Shown here one piece after another: positions 9,905 through 22,140 of a stretch of DNA of 64,000 bases (its first letter is position 1; every line of letters starts with the position of its first letter). The stretch is from Hetaerina americana (Eukaryota; Arthropoda; Insecta; Odonata; Calopterygidae). The translations under genes were made by a program, and so were the position numbers. Under the pieces are notes generated by a model that searched no databases, was not told the DNA's origin, and saw only the letters and a program-made list of their open reading frames with translations. The stretch lies in assembly GCA_022747635.1 (NCBI GenBank), contig JAKTNV010000004.1, positions 20,200,969 to 20,264,968 of the forward strand. Direction: 5' to 3'.

Positions 9905-10290
9905 AGAGAGCAGAGCATCGTCTTTCGAGAGCGAAAGAGAGACCCTCTTTTTCTCTCCCGCTCTCCTTCTTTTTCTTCCCTTTGGTAACAGTGGGGGAGA
10001 AGGGGGATAAGGAGGCGGGAGTTCTCACACGGAGGCCCGGGACAGTGGCTGCGGGGAGAGAGGGGACCGGGGAGGGAGCCAGGGGATCAAGAAGGGGGTT
10101 TGGCGAATGCGAGTGGATGGAGTTACGAGGGAAAGCGTATCAAGCGATACCGCTAGAGTGCGTGTGTGTACTTGCTTCCGACGACTCCACACCTGAGAGC
10201 GGCCCAAGCCCTTTGAGGAGAGGGTTAGCGGGGAGAGGAAGAGAAGGTAGGGTTGAAAAAAGAAAGAAAGAAGGGCGGGTCCCTCCGGGC
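9905..10290. other. G/A-rich segment upstream of a TATA candidate
   Basis: The plus strand is strongly purine-biased, with many GGGA and GAGAG words and scattered CpG, then a GGGCGGG GC-box-like word around 10273. It ends at the TATA candidate and is followed by C/T-rich DNA, so strand bias flips at that point. Confidence 0.45.
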
Positions 10291-10292
10291 TC

Positions 10293-10300
10293 TATATAAA
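10293..10300 (+). promoter_or_regulatory. TATA-box candidate
   Basis: TATATAAA sits in CTATATAAAC just after a GC-rich stretch with a GC-box-like word. A start site would be expected about 30 bases downstream, in C/T-rich DNA. No exon with recognisable coding potential follows, so this is a motif-level call only. Confidence 0.35.
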
Positions 10301-10317
10301 CCTCATCTCACGCTTCG

Positions 10318-10595
10318 ACCTCCCCCTATCTCTCTCTCCGCATCCCCCTTCCCCCCACCCTTCTCCACTCTCCTCCCCTCCTCGGCTTCGCCCTCCATCT
10401 TTAGTCCTACTTTACCGTCACCTTCCCTATCCCCACTTCGCTCTCTCCCCGTTCCCCCACCGCAATCCTCTTCTCCTGTATTCCCGCCTTAAAATGCCTC
10501 ATGCTCTTCGTAATGCACTCCTTCCTCTCCTCCCCCTTCCCTTTTTTTGTCCTCTCCACTTCTTTCTCCGCCTCTAGCCCTCTTCCTCACCTCAC
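10318..10595. repeat. Polypyrimidine low-complexity tract
   Basis: Long C/T-rich sequence on the plus strand, nearly free of purines in places, so the open frames through it are not informative. It could form triplex DNA or serve as a polypyrimidine-rich leader. Confidence 0.6.
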
Positions 10596-11097
10596 TAATC
10601 CCTCTCTCGCCTTTCACCCGATCGCCTTTCCACCTCCGTCCGCCAATCTGCGTTACACACTTTTTTTAAGCCGAGTTAACACGTGCTAGTTGACTCGAGT
10701 GAGGTTTCTCCCCGTTACCAGTGTCGGTGGTCATATTTAGGATGTCTTTGTGGGGTGAGCGTTCTATTTTTTAAATATTTCCGCAATGGTCCCTTTTCAG
10801 AGGGTCAGAGTGTTTTAAAGAAGTAGAAAAGTATTGTATAAATAATCCTGCGTGAATTTTGACTTAGCATTAGTTGAATGACTGGAAGCGATGATTTTGG
10901 GATATGTCCATATTGAAATTTCAACTCGTTTTGTTTACGTTTGAGTTAGATGTATTAACTTTCATTGGAGAAAGAAGAAGAGGGGATTCGTTTATCCCCC
11001 TAGTCCCCTTGTGGGAGCGGTCTTTAACTCGAAAGGACTTGACGCAGGACCTCGGAATGATTTACGATAATATTTTTCTAATTTTTTAGTCCCCGAA

Positions 11098-11470
11098 TCC
11101 ACCTGCTAAGGAGCGTAGTGGGTGTGGTTCGTGAAGGTCGTGTTAATCAACAGGTTGGGAGGGATGGAGAAGTGATTTAGATCGCGGTAACGTCATAACG
11201 GGTGTTCGGGAATGGAAGGTCTCGAAAAAAAGCGCGACTGGGATTTGGTTGCCCCCTTGTGTACACGTACTCGCACGGAGGACGAGGCGGGGAGGAAGGC
11301 GACGCTCGCGCGAGACGCTCGCCACGAGACCGCTTAACTGCGACTCTTCGATTTATTCTGTGACGTTCAGCCCAGTCATTCACTCGGCCGAGTTCACTAT
11401 ATAAACGCGTGGCAGTTTTGCGTTATCCTACTTTCTCCCGAGGCACCTTTCTTCCCGTCGCTGTTTTTTT
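11098..11470 (+). promoter_or_regulatory. Promoter-like GC-rich segment with TATA box at 11398-11405
   Basis: CTATATAAAC occurs at 11397-11406, the same ten bases as at 10292-10301. Upstream lie CRE-like words (AACGTCA near 11190 and TGACGTT near 11361) and a CpG-rich stretch at 11270-11340. A start near 11430 would be expected. Downstream there is a pyrimidine run ending in CAG near 11480 that could be a splice acceptor but may be a transposon end instead. No product can be assigned. Confidence 0.4.
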
Positions 11471-11478
11471 CCCTTCCC

Positions 11479-11672
11479 CAGGGGCGGACCCAAGAAAATT
11501 CCCCCAGGAGTGGTGGGGACGTCTGAGTAATTTTCGTCAGGTTCTCCTCTCCCTTGTCCTAAGTTCCATCCTCGAAGTACGTGGTTGAGTGAACGGCATG
11601 ATCTTCTTCGGTACTTGTAATACGAATACTACATACTTCATTCCTTGCCATTAGGTATCGCCCCCCCATTGG
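11479..11672. mobile_element. Possible hAT-like element remnant
   Basis: CAGGGGCGGACCC at 11479 followed by G/C-rich runs resembles the terminal sequence common in insect hAT-type non-autonomous elements, and a C-run after GGTATCG near 11661 resembles the opposite end. A matching inverted terminus and an 8-bp target duplication were not found. Confidence 0.22.
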
Positions 11673-11689
11673 ACATTTTTTTCACTGAA

Positions 11690-12610
11690 TTACCAATGAT
11701 GAGCTTTCCCTAGTAAAACTTATATGATCGTAGGAAATCAGAAATGGGTTTCTGGTAAGCCTATTTTTTGTTAATATGTTCGAATGCAATAGTGAAAATA
11801 GAGCCACGGTGAACTAGGTCGTGAATTTTGGGTTCAATTTTGTCGTTTTAATAAATTTAATTACTAAGAATTCCTTTATGTGTGTAATCAACTTCCAGGC
11901 TCTCAAAAAAGCCGACATTGTGTGTCTGAAAATTGTAGAGCATATAAATAATTTCGAATCTAGTGATTTCACGTGATGAACTTCAGTTCCATTTGCTATT
12001 GATATTTTAATAAGCATATACGTTTCTGATACATCTTTTTACTAAGGTGTTCATTATAGTTGTAAAATTTACTTGTATGGTGTTTGTGTGAGCCAAATAT
12101 CCATGATACAAATATTTACTCTTTCACATATATTTATGTGTGCTGCATACATATATTTTAGATTTTATTTGAATTGTGTAAATGCATATCCGATGTCTTA
12201 TGGTAGGTAGAGGTAGAAGGGACTTTGAAAAACACGTCCCATCGGAAGATACCGGATGAACTTGTATCAGTTATTGAGACAATGAAAGTGTGTCAAGCTT
12301 TCCATTCAGTTTGTCAGCCTTAAGATTGTAATGATTTGCTTTTTGAAGTCATTAACTTTTAGAACGGATGTGGTAAATTACATTATTTTGACTCTTTTTC
12401 CAGGAATTAAAACGTATGTAAAAACTCGCTAGCTCAAGCGAACCTTCATAGGTACGTTTGCAAGTTCAAGTTCGACGGAATCTCAACTTAAAAGCATATA
12501 TTTGATAAAAATTTATCTTTTAAAATTTATACATTTTCCGTATCACAACCGAGCTGGAATACACAAAGGCGGTGTCAACGGATCATCGCTCTCCATATGT
12601 AGCGCCTAAC
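11690..12610. other. AT-rich non-coding stretch
   Basis: No open frame of note and no clear repeat. Confidence 0.6.
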
Positions 12611-12733
12611 TCTTGAACTTGGCCCTCCCCGTTGCGGAAGTCAATCAGTATTTGTCGCGAAATGTTAGTGGCAGTCGGTCGCGGAAGATTAACTTTTACG
12701 ACACCTCATATAACTGTTGGGAGGGTTTTGGGT

Positions 12734-12745
12734 GGGGGGGGGGGG
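12734..12745. repeat. Run of 12 G
   Basis: Uninterrupted poly-G inside a G-rich segment (12717-12750). It can form a quadruplex and is a likely site of length error. Confidence 0.9.
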
Positions 12746-12824
12746 ACTGGCGCTTAGGCGACTCCCTTCCTGGCTCGCCGGTAAAAACTTCCCCGCGAGT
12801 CATTTCATTCAGAGGTGGCTAGCT

Positions 12825-13170
12825 ACGTTGCTCTTCCTCCTCCTCCACCCCTTCCTCCTCCTCTACCCGCCACCCACTCCCACCCCTCTGTCTCTCCCCC
12901 AGTCCGGTCTCCATCATCCTTCACTGTCACACACTCTCCCAGCACTTCGCGGCTCCCGCCACCCCCGCACCCTCCTCCCCCTTTCATCGCACTCGTTCCA
13001 CGGTCTCCGTATCCCACTCTAATTACTCTCACGTAGACTCTTCTCCGATCCTCTCGTCTATCTTTGCTCACGCATCCCTCTTCGCTGCCACCTCCTCTCG
13101 CACCGCCTCCCCTCTGCCGCTCGCTTCTCCCTTTCTCTCTCTATGTTTACATTTCCCTCTCCCTTCTCAG
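12825..13170. repeat. Polypyrimidine low-complexity tract
   Basis: C/T-rich plus strand with CCTCC, CACCC and TCTCT words. All three plus frames are nearly free of stops, which reflects composition. Confidence 0.6.
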
Positions 13171-13868
13171 AGGCCTCCGCGTCGGAAGTTCTTCTTTCTT
13201 CCACATGGCGACGCCCGAGTGGCACAAGCCGTCCAAGTTTCGGTCCGCCCTCGTGGAAGGGCTCTAGGTTGATGTATGGTCATTCTTGCGGTGCGTCGTG
13301 GCATGTATAACTTTTCTCCCCGTTTTTTTTATATTTACGCCCGAGTTGTGTGTTTAATCCCGATGCATTTAATCGCGCGTAAATATCCCGGTAGACGGTT
13401 TACACGGAGATGGCGATAAAGAGTCGAAGTGTGTTCCCAATACGTCGACTTTGCCGAGCGGAATGGAGGAGGCCGATTTGTTTTATGCGCGCACCTTTCG
13501 CGGGCGTCATTTCCTATTCATATCGTTATTTTAAGAATGTATATTTTCCCGTAATGACTTCTTTTGCTAGGTATGGTGGGCGAGGAGAGGGGATTGTTGA
13601 GAGAAATCATGAGGTAGGAAAAATGAATGAAAAGCATTTTGATTGGCAGTGGGATGTTGAAGACTGTTATAGAGGGAAGAGTGTTAGGCAAACGAAGAAA
13701 GGGTAGGATTAGGATAGCTGCTCCCCTTAAATCTATATCCCGTTGGACGGGATGAAGGGAGGAAGGAAGTACACAGAGATGAAGAGGGACCTGTTGTAGA
13801 GTAGGATGTGGGGTTGTGTTTTGTTAGGAGTAAAGGCATATTAATTTACTTGGTAGTTGTGTCAATTG

Positions 13869-13900
13869 AAAACCTACCTTAACCGGTAGAATACCTAATA
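13869..13900 (-). repeat. Dispersed short repeat, copy 1
   Basis: On the minus strand this matches 57618-57649 over 32 bases with one difference, including 21 identical bases at 13869-13889. A more diverged relative lies at 19962-19991. The 14 bases AACCGGTAGAATAC (13881-13894) recur at 60647-60660. The family is unknown to me; full repeat boundaries cannot be set from these copies. Confidence 0.6.
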
Positions 13901-14033
13901 AAATGATTTCTTTTTGATTGAGCGAAAATGTTGTCGTTCCTTCTAGGATATCTGATCCTCTGCCATTGAATTCTCATTGCTAATCAAATTCCGTTCTTAT
14001 TTTTTATATTGTTGCAAATAGTGATTCTTAAGA

Positions 14034-14061
14034 TTTAGCATAAGTTCTTTAGCATAAGTTC
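14034..14061. repeat. Perfect 14-bp tandem duplication
   Basis: TTTAGCATAAGTTC occurs twice back to back (14034-14047 and 14048-14061). Confidence 0.9.
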
Positions 14062-14879
14062 TCGAGAGCGTATTTGAATTACCCGTGTCCGGAGATTCTT
14101 CAACAAGGCTACGAAAGTATTGAATTTTCGCATTGTCCTAGTGTTTTAATTTCTGCCTCTCTTTAACCCACTCCATGAAGAATTGGTTTTTACCCGTTTT
14201 CAGTTCGCTAGTATAACCACTATCTATTGCAGCCAAAATGAAAAATTAAATTAAATATTTAGGACACGGCTTCGCAGTATCTTTTCTTGACGAATATTAT
14301 TACGAGTTTTACTGCTCTAATCTCTCATTGGCCACTTTGAGGTAAATTAATGTATCTGTGGTGACACGATTTACTCTTTCGAGGAATTTGAGAAAATTTA
14401 ATAGCCATTTTTTGTTACCTGTCAACCGTTTATAAATTCATCTAAAATAACTAATGTGATTTCCTACTTGTGAACTTTATTATGCTATGCTAATGCAGAA
14501 GATTTGATGACATATTGAGACAAAAAAGTATCAATAGTTTGTCTCTTCTTGGGTCTGGTCTTTTCTGTGTCCCTCCTGGACGAAAAATCAGTTGTAGAGA
14601 ATAGTTGGGAAGTCGCGATTGGGGTGTCACTTGTCGAAATAGCTGCACAGGAAAGGTTGGAATGTACAAAATCCAGCATGGCCCCAACCCATCGTATTGT
14701 TACTGTGCGTCGTGTTAGCATCTCCATGTTGCTATTTTAGGTAATGGTTTATTTCCCTCTGGAACAAAATGTTAAATAGAAAAACAAGGTGCCGGAATCC
14801 TCCATTTCGCCGTTAAATCCATTTACGCGTTCTTAGAGTCTCATAGAGACTCATTATTTTATTTTATTCCCTCGCATCC

Positions 14880-15470
14880 ACGATCGTTTCTCCTCTCCCC
14901 CACCACTCGCCACTCCCCTTAAATCCACACCTTCCCCACCACCGCGCGGAAAAACCTCTCTCTCTCTGGAACTTTTGGCGAAAGTGGTCCACCTGAGCTC
15001 CTCTTGCCGTGCGTGCGTCTGTGCGTGCGTGAGCGCGTGTGTCGTGATTAACTTTTACAACCTGCTGTTTGGCAGATACCGACCGTCACCTTCCAGACCT
15101 CCTCCTCTTCCCCTTCCCCCGACCCACCCACGAACTCTCCACGGCTCCCCCTCTCGTCTCTCCCCCTCCTTTCTTCTATCCTTCCGTCAAGATTCCCCCA
15201 CCCCCTTTCTCATCCCGCCTCAAAAGGAGAGTTTCCTCCCCCCTCTCCCCCGCTGGGATCCACGGCGACCTCTTCTTCTAACCCCACGCGAAGGCAGAAG
15301 CAGCGGTGACCCGTTGGTCTATTTCCCTCAGGTTTTCCTCCTCGTCCCCTCCCTCTCTCTCATCTCTCGCCTTCTCTCTCCTTCGTTGCCTTACCGCCCG
15401 TCGGCTTTCCGCACCAAACCTCGTCGGCTCCCTTTCTTCCCCGAAGTTTGTTACTTCTCCCACGCAAAGT
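14880..15470. repeat. Pyrimidine-rich, CpG-containing block
   Basis: C/T-rich plus strand with a short GTGCG-repeat stretch at 15010-15045. Overlapping open frames occur in several frames and on the minus strand, the longest 222 codons from 14975. None has domain features. Confidence 0.5.
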
Positions 15471-15719
15471 TTGCCCCGCGTCGTCGGAAAGTTTTTGGTC
15501 CACTCACTCCGCGGACCTCGACGGCTCTGTCTACTGCTTTCAGCCCGAAACTGGGTCCGTCGCGTCGGGTGATCTTGCTTTTCTGGGAGGCGAATGTGCT
15601 CTGCCCGAGGGTGTCTTCGACCACTTTCGTCGCCTGCCCATGAAATTAGGACTTTTTCCGAGCTGCTATGGGAAAGAAATAAATGCCGCTCTGAAATATT
15701 GTTTTCTTTATCATCCTTG

Positions 15720-16985
15720 AAATCTGTATCTAGATGAATTTGAAATCTTTATGATTACCGTTGCGGGGTGGTGTTTCGACTCGGTGTGTGGAAATCCTAC
15801 CAGGGTACTCATCGAAATGCTACATTTTTATCGTAATCCTTTCACAGCTCTACGGTCAACATGCAAGATTTCCGTTAATATTATCAAATGTTGATATTTA
15901 TCGTAAAAATAATCCTTCGGTGTGTTGAGCCTACGTGATGTTTATATTATTCCTTTCGTGTCATAGAGGGAAAGTTATGAGAATGACTTGGGTAAAATTG
16001 CCTCTTAATGGTTCAATGAACGTCTAACTATGGTCAGACCCGAGATGAAATCTAATTGAGACAGCCCTAAAGGTTTGGTCACAGCTTCGTTTTTGTTTAC
16101 TCTATAATTTACTCAAATTAAGAGAGGCAATGGTGTAGATAAACCCCGGCTTTCGAGCGTAAAGTCTTCGGATTTAGATACATAACGGCTTTCACGTATT
16201 GCTTTAGGTGTCAAACGACCAATTTTGAGACTCTCTAAACCTCTGAAATATGTTCTTATTTACATTGACCTTCTAAAAGGTAAATAGATAATTTTTCAGG
16301 CTGTCGTATCTAGTCTTGGGGTTAGAATACATCGCTGCGATGATAAAACCTGTAGATTCACAAGAAAGGCGAAAAATCAACGGGCCGTATTTATTCTTCT
16401 GGTATTCACAAGAATGTTGCCTTTTAACCTGGTTTCCATTCCAAGTTTCTTCAGTGCCGAAGTATATAACGTAATTTTGACTACCTAATTGAAACGCTGA
16501 TAATAAATGACAATTACAGTAAAATAATATCTCAACACATAAATTTAAATGCTACGCTGATAGCTGCGTACTGTAATTGTGGAGTAATGCAGAAGGATCT
16601 TCGTTCTGTATTTAATTGATGGTTAATGCTTTTCATGAATGCTATATATTTTTAAAAATATCAACAATCTAGTATTTATAGAGCTTTTGCATAGATTAAT
16701 GCATTTGTTTTTCTTCTTTAGTTCAGCATTCTTCTCACTTGGTAAGAAAACTTTCACCAAATATTTTTTTCTCTGAATGAAATGAGATCCTGTAAAAAGT
16801 CCAAGGGAATCTATAAGGGTATCATGTTTTAAAGTTGACTATTTTTTGCCGTCACATGTTCACGTACTCTATGTGGCCCAGCATTTTCCAATCCTTGTAG
16901 TTTTATGTTCCCGTTTTGAGGTTTTCGGGGAGATGCCATCGCTAAATGCGCTCTTGTTAATTTGTGGAATGTCGTATCGTCCGAG
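15720..16985. other. AT-rich non-coding stretch
   Basis: Nothing recognisable on either strand. Confidence 0.6.
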
Positions 16986-18200
16986 AAAGCTTACCTTCGC
17001 GGGTTCTGCTCTCGGTAGGCCGAACAAATTCTTCTGCGGGGTAGATTCTGCCCGAAGCGCAAAGCGTTGCGTAATCCTATTCTTTTAACATCCTCGCCCG
17101 CCAAACCACCCAGGAGACCGTAGATATTAAAACATACCGTCCGAACAAATAGATTGCATCACGTCGAGAGTCGGGCATGAGGAGGATCAGTGCGTGGAGT
17201 AATCTCGCTTCCGATGGCGGCCGTCTCGCAGCTTCGCGATGAAGCAGAGGGCTACTTCCACTCCCGCACAGCGGAGTTTGGGCTCTTTCGCCCTACTCCA
17301 CCGCACGCGAGCGATTTCCGAGTCCAAATTGGAGACATCATGCGGTCACCGGCGGTGTGGGGCGGGCTGTGGTGGTGGACGCGCCTCGGCTAACCGCGAG
17401 GGCACCGGTCCAAGAAATCCCACGCTCCCCATCACGTCGCTCATGTTAAATGACCCTCCCGGGAAGGGTCCTCCCTCCAGAAACGTACGTACACACCCCA
17501 CCCCCCCCGTTCCATAAAGTACTCCTGTGCACTTCCCGTTCGCCGCGCGCTCGTGTGCTTGTACTGATATATGCATGTTTGCTGTGTGTGTGTAATGTTT
17601 TCCCCAAACCTCCGTGCATCCCTCTGATCTCTCAGTACCCCGATCCAGATTCTCCTCCTCCATGCCTTCTCTCTCCTCCCCTCATAATGGGTCAACAACA
17701 GTACGTTACAAGACCCCTCGGCGCCATTCTAGCAGTCCACCTCCCCCAGAATCCGTGTACCGGACTTTCTGGTCCATCGATCTCCGCGGCCACCCCACGC
17801 ACCACGTTCGCGGCAACCCCTTTGTCCATACCCGATTCCGACGCCGCCATAAGGTACATCGTCGGTTCATTCATTAAAAGCAACGAGCTAACTTTTTATT
17901 TCGTTTCTTGTCTCCTCTTCGGTGGCGAGCTCCGACGTCGAGGTGGTCACTTCGTGCGTCCCATTTTTTTTATCTTGGACACGTGTAGGATGCGCTATCA
18001 AAGACCCGCCGATCCGTATTCGGAGCAGCTGATTAATGGAATCCCTCCAAATGTTTTCTTCCTGCCCCTCTCCGTTCTCCCCTCGGCCCTCTTCCCTTCT
18101 GTTCGGGACGTCGTGCTCGACTCGAATCGAGTATTTTGCCGCCAATCCCTTCTCCATTTTTCTCTACTTAGCTTTCCGCTCGAAGCGATTATTGGGAACG
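16986..18200. other. GC-rich island with overlapping open frames
   Basis: CpG-containing DNA from about 17000 to 18150. It holds a 252-codon plus-strand frame from 17450 and several shorter frames on both strands over the same bases. The predicted peptides are Pro/Ser/Arg-rich with no recognisable domain. It could include an exon or promoter of an unidentified gene, but the sequence alone does not show which strand or frame would be used. Confidence 0.4.
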
Positions 18201-19945
18201 TTTTCTAAAATTTAGTGCTGGGGTGAATGGGCACTTTGACTTTGTACTCCGTGAAAAACAATTAGTAAAAATTAATCGCTTATTTGTGAATGGAACTTGA
18301 ATGATTGATGATAATATGCACGAATGTTCGTAGTGAATAGTAAGTCTATTTTGTTCGTTTATAGTGTATTGTATAGTTCTTAGCAAATAAACGTATAAAA
18401 CGGAGCAAAAAACAAAGTTTTATAGTAAATCAGCCAACCGCAAGCATGACTTAATTTTTAGCAGATTTTGTGAACTGGTGTTTCAGGATAAATTATTTTA
18501 TTACGGTCGAAAGTTCTCTCACGACTGAAACTCTTTTCCAAATGTCTTCCAGCAATGTATTCAGCGTTCAGGGTTATTATTAATCTGCAGTGTGCTTTTA
18601 TTGTTATTTTTTGTTACTGTGAGGAATTCTTTATGAGCACTCAGCTGTTCTAGGATGACCGGCGAGCACTCTTCCCAGCGAACGGCATTACTGTTATTTC
18701 CAAGAAATTGCGGTTGATGCCGCGACAGTAACTTTTAACGGAGTCATCTGCTAAATATGCATTACAATACAAAAATTTCAGGGTGTAAAAATCATTCGCA
18801 TTGACCGGAATTACTGTAGTTACTCGATGTCATCGAGTAGCGGGATGAATATTCCCTTTTCCTCTGGGAAACTTGAGCTCTACAGCCTCGTATGATAACA
18901 AATTTTAAAAAAATCTCCAAGGGCCGTGACATTTTTTTATTGCGGCCATTGGAGATTTTCTACAAATTTCTTATTCCCTTTTTCTATCTAAGGATGTTTG
19001 TGATTGCTGTAGTAGACATTCATTTGACTCTTGTGGTTGACCAGTCCAATGCATCAGTGTTTTCTTGGACATCGGAAAAAAGAAAAATTTTCACCATGTG
19101 ATTTTCTGTTTCACCTGCCCCCGAAGTATTGTTCCGTCATTCCTTTCCCTCTCCCTGCAAAACCCCTTACGTCTCAGCCTGCGAATGCTCTCGCGGACTC
19201 CCGTTTCTCCTCAAGTCTGCGGATGTCCCATTTCCTCCCACGTGCCTCCTTTTGTTCTCTGCTGATCGAACAACCACGGCTGGCTTTTATGGAGCGCTTG
19301 TCACGTCTCAATGTCGTTGTGGTTTCCATTTATCTGAATGGAAATGCGCGAGAAAATACCCCCTTCGTCCGAATTTCTAAAGCGACGAGTTCCTTTTTTC
19401 CCCTGAAATGTCTGCCCTGCCAGAGAATGTCGTTGAGGTCAAATCATGAATCGGCTCCATTCCGGTGTGCGTTTTCCTTGTTTTCAGTGAGCTCATATGA
19501 CGCAATACCACAATCATCCTTTCAAGCCATGCAAAATCCCCAATGCCTGGAAGGGCCAAGTAAAAATATGAGAAGAATGATGACATGAGTTTAATAAAAT
19601 AATAATATTACATCAGAGCTTTCGGAGTGATAATCGAACAGACGGCTTGAAATTACTCCCAAAAAAGATGTGACTATTATTTAATTATTTTTAAATTGTT
19701 TCGTATTCCTTTGCAATTTTCGATAACTCAAACATTTGAACTGGGTGGAGTCATTCAATGAAAAGTTGACTTTACACAATTAACTGGAATATAGTATTGC
19801 ATTTAAATAGAAATGGGTTATCAAATAAACTGAGTAGATTTTGCGTGACTTTGTTCAGGGGTTTAAATAAACATTTATATATTATACAGTCAATAAATTT
19901 GAAATATGATTATAATTGATGAATGATTTATATTGGAAGAAGTGT
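18200..19945. other. Non-coding stretch with a small palindrome
   Basis: Mostly AT-rich. TACTCGATG and CATCGAGTA form a 9-bp palindrome around one base at 18821-18839. A moderately GC-rich patch at 19120-19500 has open frames on both strands without recognisable products. Confidence 0.5.
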
Positions 19946-19961
19946 TTTCATTATTTGCTGG

Positions 19962-19991
19962 CTCACCGTTAAAGGTAGCTTTTGGATGGAC
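19962..19991 (+). repeat. Dispersed short repeat, diverged copy 2
   Basis: Aligns with the repeat at 57618-57660 through an ACCG-TTAA-GGTAG core and the shared words TTTTGGATGGAC. It is less similar than copies 1 and 3 are to each other. Confidence 0.4.
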
Positions 19992-19999
19992 ACAGTAAG

Positions 20000-21480
20000 C
20001 TCCGCTCCATTTCTAGTGTCTTACAAGGTACAGTATGACATTCCACATTCGCACATAGCAGAAATTGAGCTGTTGATTGGGAATTTTACGATTTATAGCA
20101 GTTATGCAAACTGTACCATTGAAGGATTATAATCTACCTAATATGAAAATTGCAAGTTGATCATTCTCCCATCTACAGAATAGACTAATAAATTACTCTT
20201 ATTTCTTTTGAATGTGCTTCCAATATTTATCAATGTAAATAGTAGTCTTTCGTATAAATTGAATGTGTTAGTATCTCTTTCATTATTGCCTATGAAAAAA
20301 ATTATTCGAGTAACTGTAGTATTTGAACTTGATTATTTTATTTTATCATTACAATTCAATGGGTTGATTCGTTTTCTCGAAATTAAATTTAAATTAACAT
20401 TTTAGCTGACGTTTTCAAAAATATGCCTCAATTCTTCCTTGCAGATAATCCTTATTATATAAATATTGCTTTCTCGTATCTGAGGTAAAATTTGTATGTG
20501 TGTAAACGTTGCCACCTTTGACCCTCAAGTTGAAATGACCGTGCTATAATACTTAGTAACATCCTTCCATGCCTGCCTGGGATTTTGAAACCGGCCAAAA
20601 ATGTGAAACCGATTTGCTTGGGATTCAGGAATGTGGAACATACGAGGTGGAAGGATCCAGTTTTTCATTCCAAGGTGCTTTTTCACAAGGAGCGTTAATG
20701 ACTAACATTTCTGGTCTTGCTTATAATCGTCACTTTTTCGTCTCTAGTCAAACTATGTTCTAAAAGTTGCATTACTCAAGGGCATGGAGAAACATCAAGT
20801 TGAGTTGATATTTAATGGTGAAAATTATTGGTCAATAGAAACTACTCAAACCTGGCTGTGGCTTTACATGCTTTCACCTGAAGCATTCCACGACTTCTGT
20901 TTATTTAAAGTATAATTCGTGCGAACGGAATGATTTAGTGGTATTGAATGTTGTTGCGGGAAAATGGGATGGGAAATGTCGTAACTGTCTGTGAATGGCT
21001 GTGAATTTAAGTGACTGTGGAATAAAGAGTTAGGATTGTGTTGATAATTATTTGGGAAACCGTAGATCGAGTCAATTCCGTTTATTTCGTACTAACTTTT
21101 AAGTCTGTGTATTGTCCATTATATCAAACTAAACTTCTTCTGACCTATGTGGATGGTCAAACCCGACCGAATCGAACTACTTATTATTAGAAACCTACTC
21201 GTCAGGAAAAATCTCAGGTAATGGGTTCTAATTGTGCCCAGGCTGTGGATGTATATTCCTTGTTCTCAGTGTCAGCAGGATGTCCGTATGATTCCGTTTA
21301 GGGAGGATGAATATTATGGTCCACGCGCGGATAATCGAAATGGGCGATTTAAATCGCAATGTGTTGGGAGAAAGCTCGATTTCATTGATGAAGGGAAGGA
21401 CTCGGAAACGGATGCTGTCAGTAGTAATAGCGGTTGGATTTGCCGTGCTCCGATTGATGAGGTCACCCTCGTATCGTAAA
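20000..21480. other. AT-rich non-coding stretch
   Basis: Short open frames only. No repeat or RNA gene recognised before the SINE that follows. Confidence 0.55.
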
Positions 21481-21489
21481 CACAATTCA

Positions 21490-21592
21490 GTTACATCACG
21501 GCACAATTTCCGTGCCCCAGGCGGGATTCGAACCGACGACCTTCGGGTCTTCCGGCGGCTCATCCGCCCACCGGACTAACCGGGCTGGCGGG
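21490..21592 (-). mobile_element. tRNA-derived SINE, head region
   Basis: On the minus strand the polymerase III promoter boxes are present: an A box (TAGTCCGGTGGG, complement at 21567-21578) and a B box (GGTTCGAATCC, complement at 21524-21534), about 32 bases apart. The ends do not form a tRNA acceptor stem, so this is a SINE head and not a tRNA gene. Its left limit is uncertain because the non-tRNA body has no marked end. The open frame across it on the other strand is spurious. Confidence 0.75.
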
Positions 21593-21639
21593 TCGCGTCT
21601 CGGCTCCGTCTACACTGCGGTGATAAGTTCGCAAAAAAA

Positions 21640-22140
21640 GTGGGGCGATCGCGTCCGGTCCCACTCGCCATTCCCGGCCGTCAGTCGTCGTTTCCTACCT
21701 GCCCCCCCCTCATCTCCGGCATCTTCCTCCACCACCCTTTTCCTCCAACTCCCGCCATCTTCATGCCTTCGCCCAACTTTCTATTTCGTTTCCGATTATT
21801 TTAACTGCCTCAATTGCGCGGTATCCCCGAAGCCGCAAACATGCCTCGCGTGGTGGTCGGGGCGGTTTTGGGGGGTATAGCGGAGAGAGGTCCGAGAGGA
21901 GCGTTAATTTGAGGGCTGCATAACACGGCATTTTTTATTCTGTGGGATAATGGTGGGGACGTACGCTCTTGTGGCGAGGTGATCTATGGGGTGCCTTATG
22001 CAACGGTTTTGAAGCCGAGTCCCACGCGCGTCTCGGGTCATCGGCGCGCCTACGGTGAGCCTGTGGTCCTTTTCCTAGGTGCCCCTTTTTATGCCGCATT
22101 TATACGAACGGCCTACGAAATCGGTGGTGCCCATTTCCCC
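21640..22140. other. GC-rich and pyrimidine-rich patch
   Basis: CpG-containing DNA with C/T-rich words at 21690-21770 and CGCG words at 22020-22060. No gene supported. Confidence 0.45.

Noticed and set aside
13205..13267. A 20-codon ATG frame in good start context (MATPEWHKPSKF...)
   Set aside because: Stops after 20 codons with no clear splice donor; too short to support as a gene.
14975..15643. 222-codon plus-strand open frame
   Set aside because: Pyrimidine-rich composition removes stop codons; three overlapping frames are open here and none is recognisable.
17450..18208. 252-codon plus-strand open frame, the longest after the transposase
   Set aside because: It lies in GC-rich, C/T-biased DNA where other frames and the opposite strand are also open; no domain, signal or family resemblance is visible.
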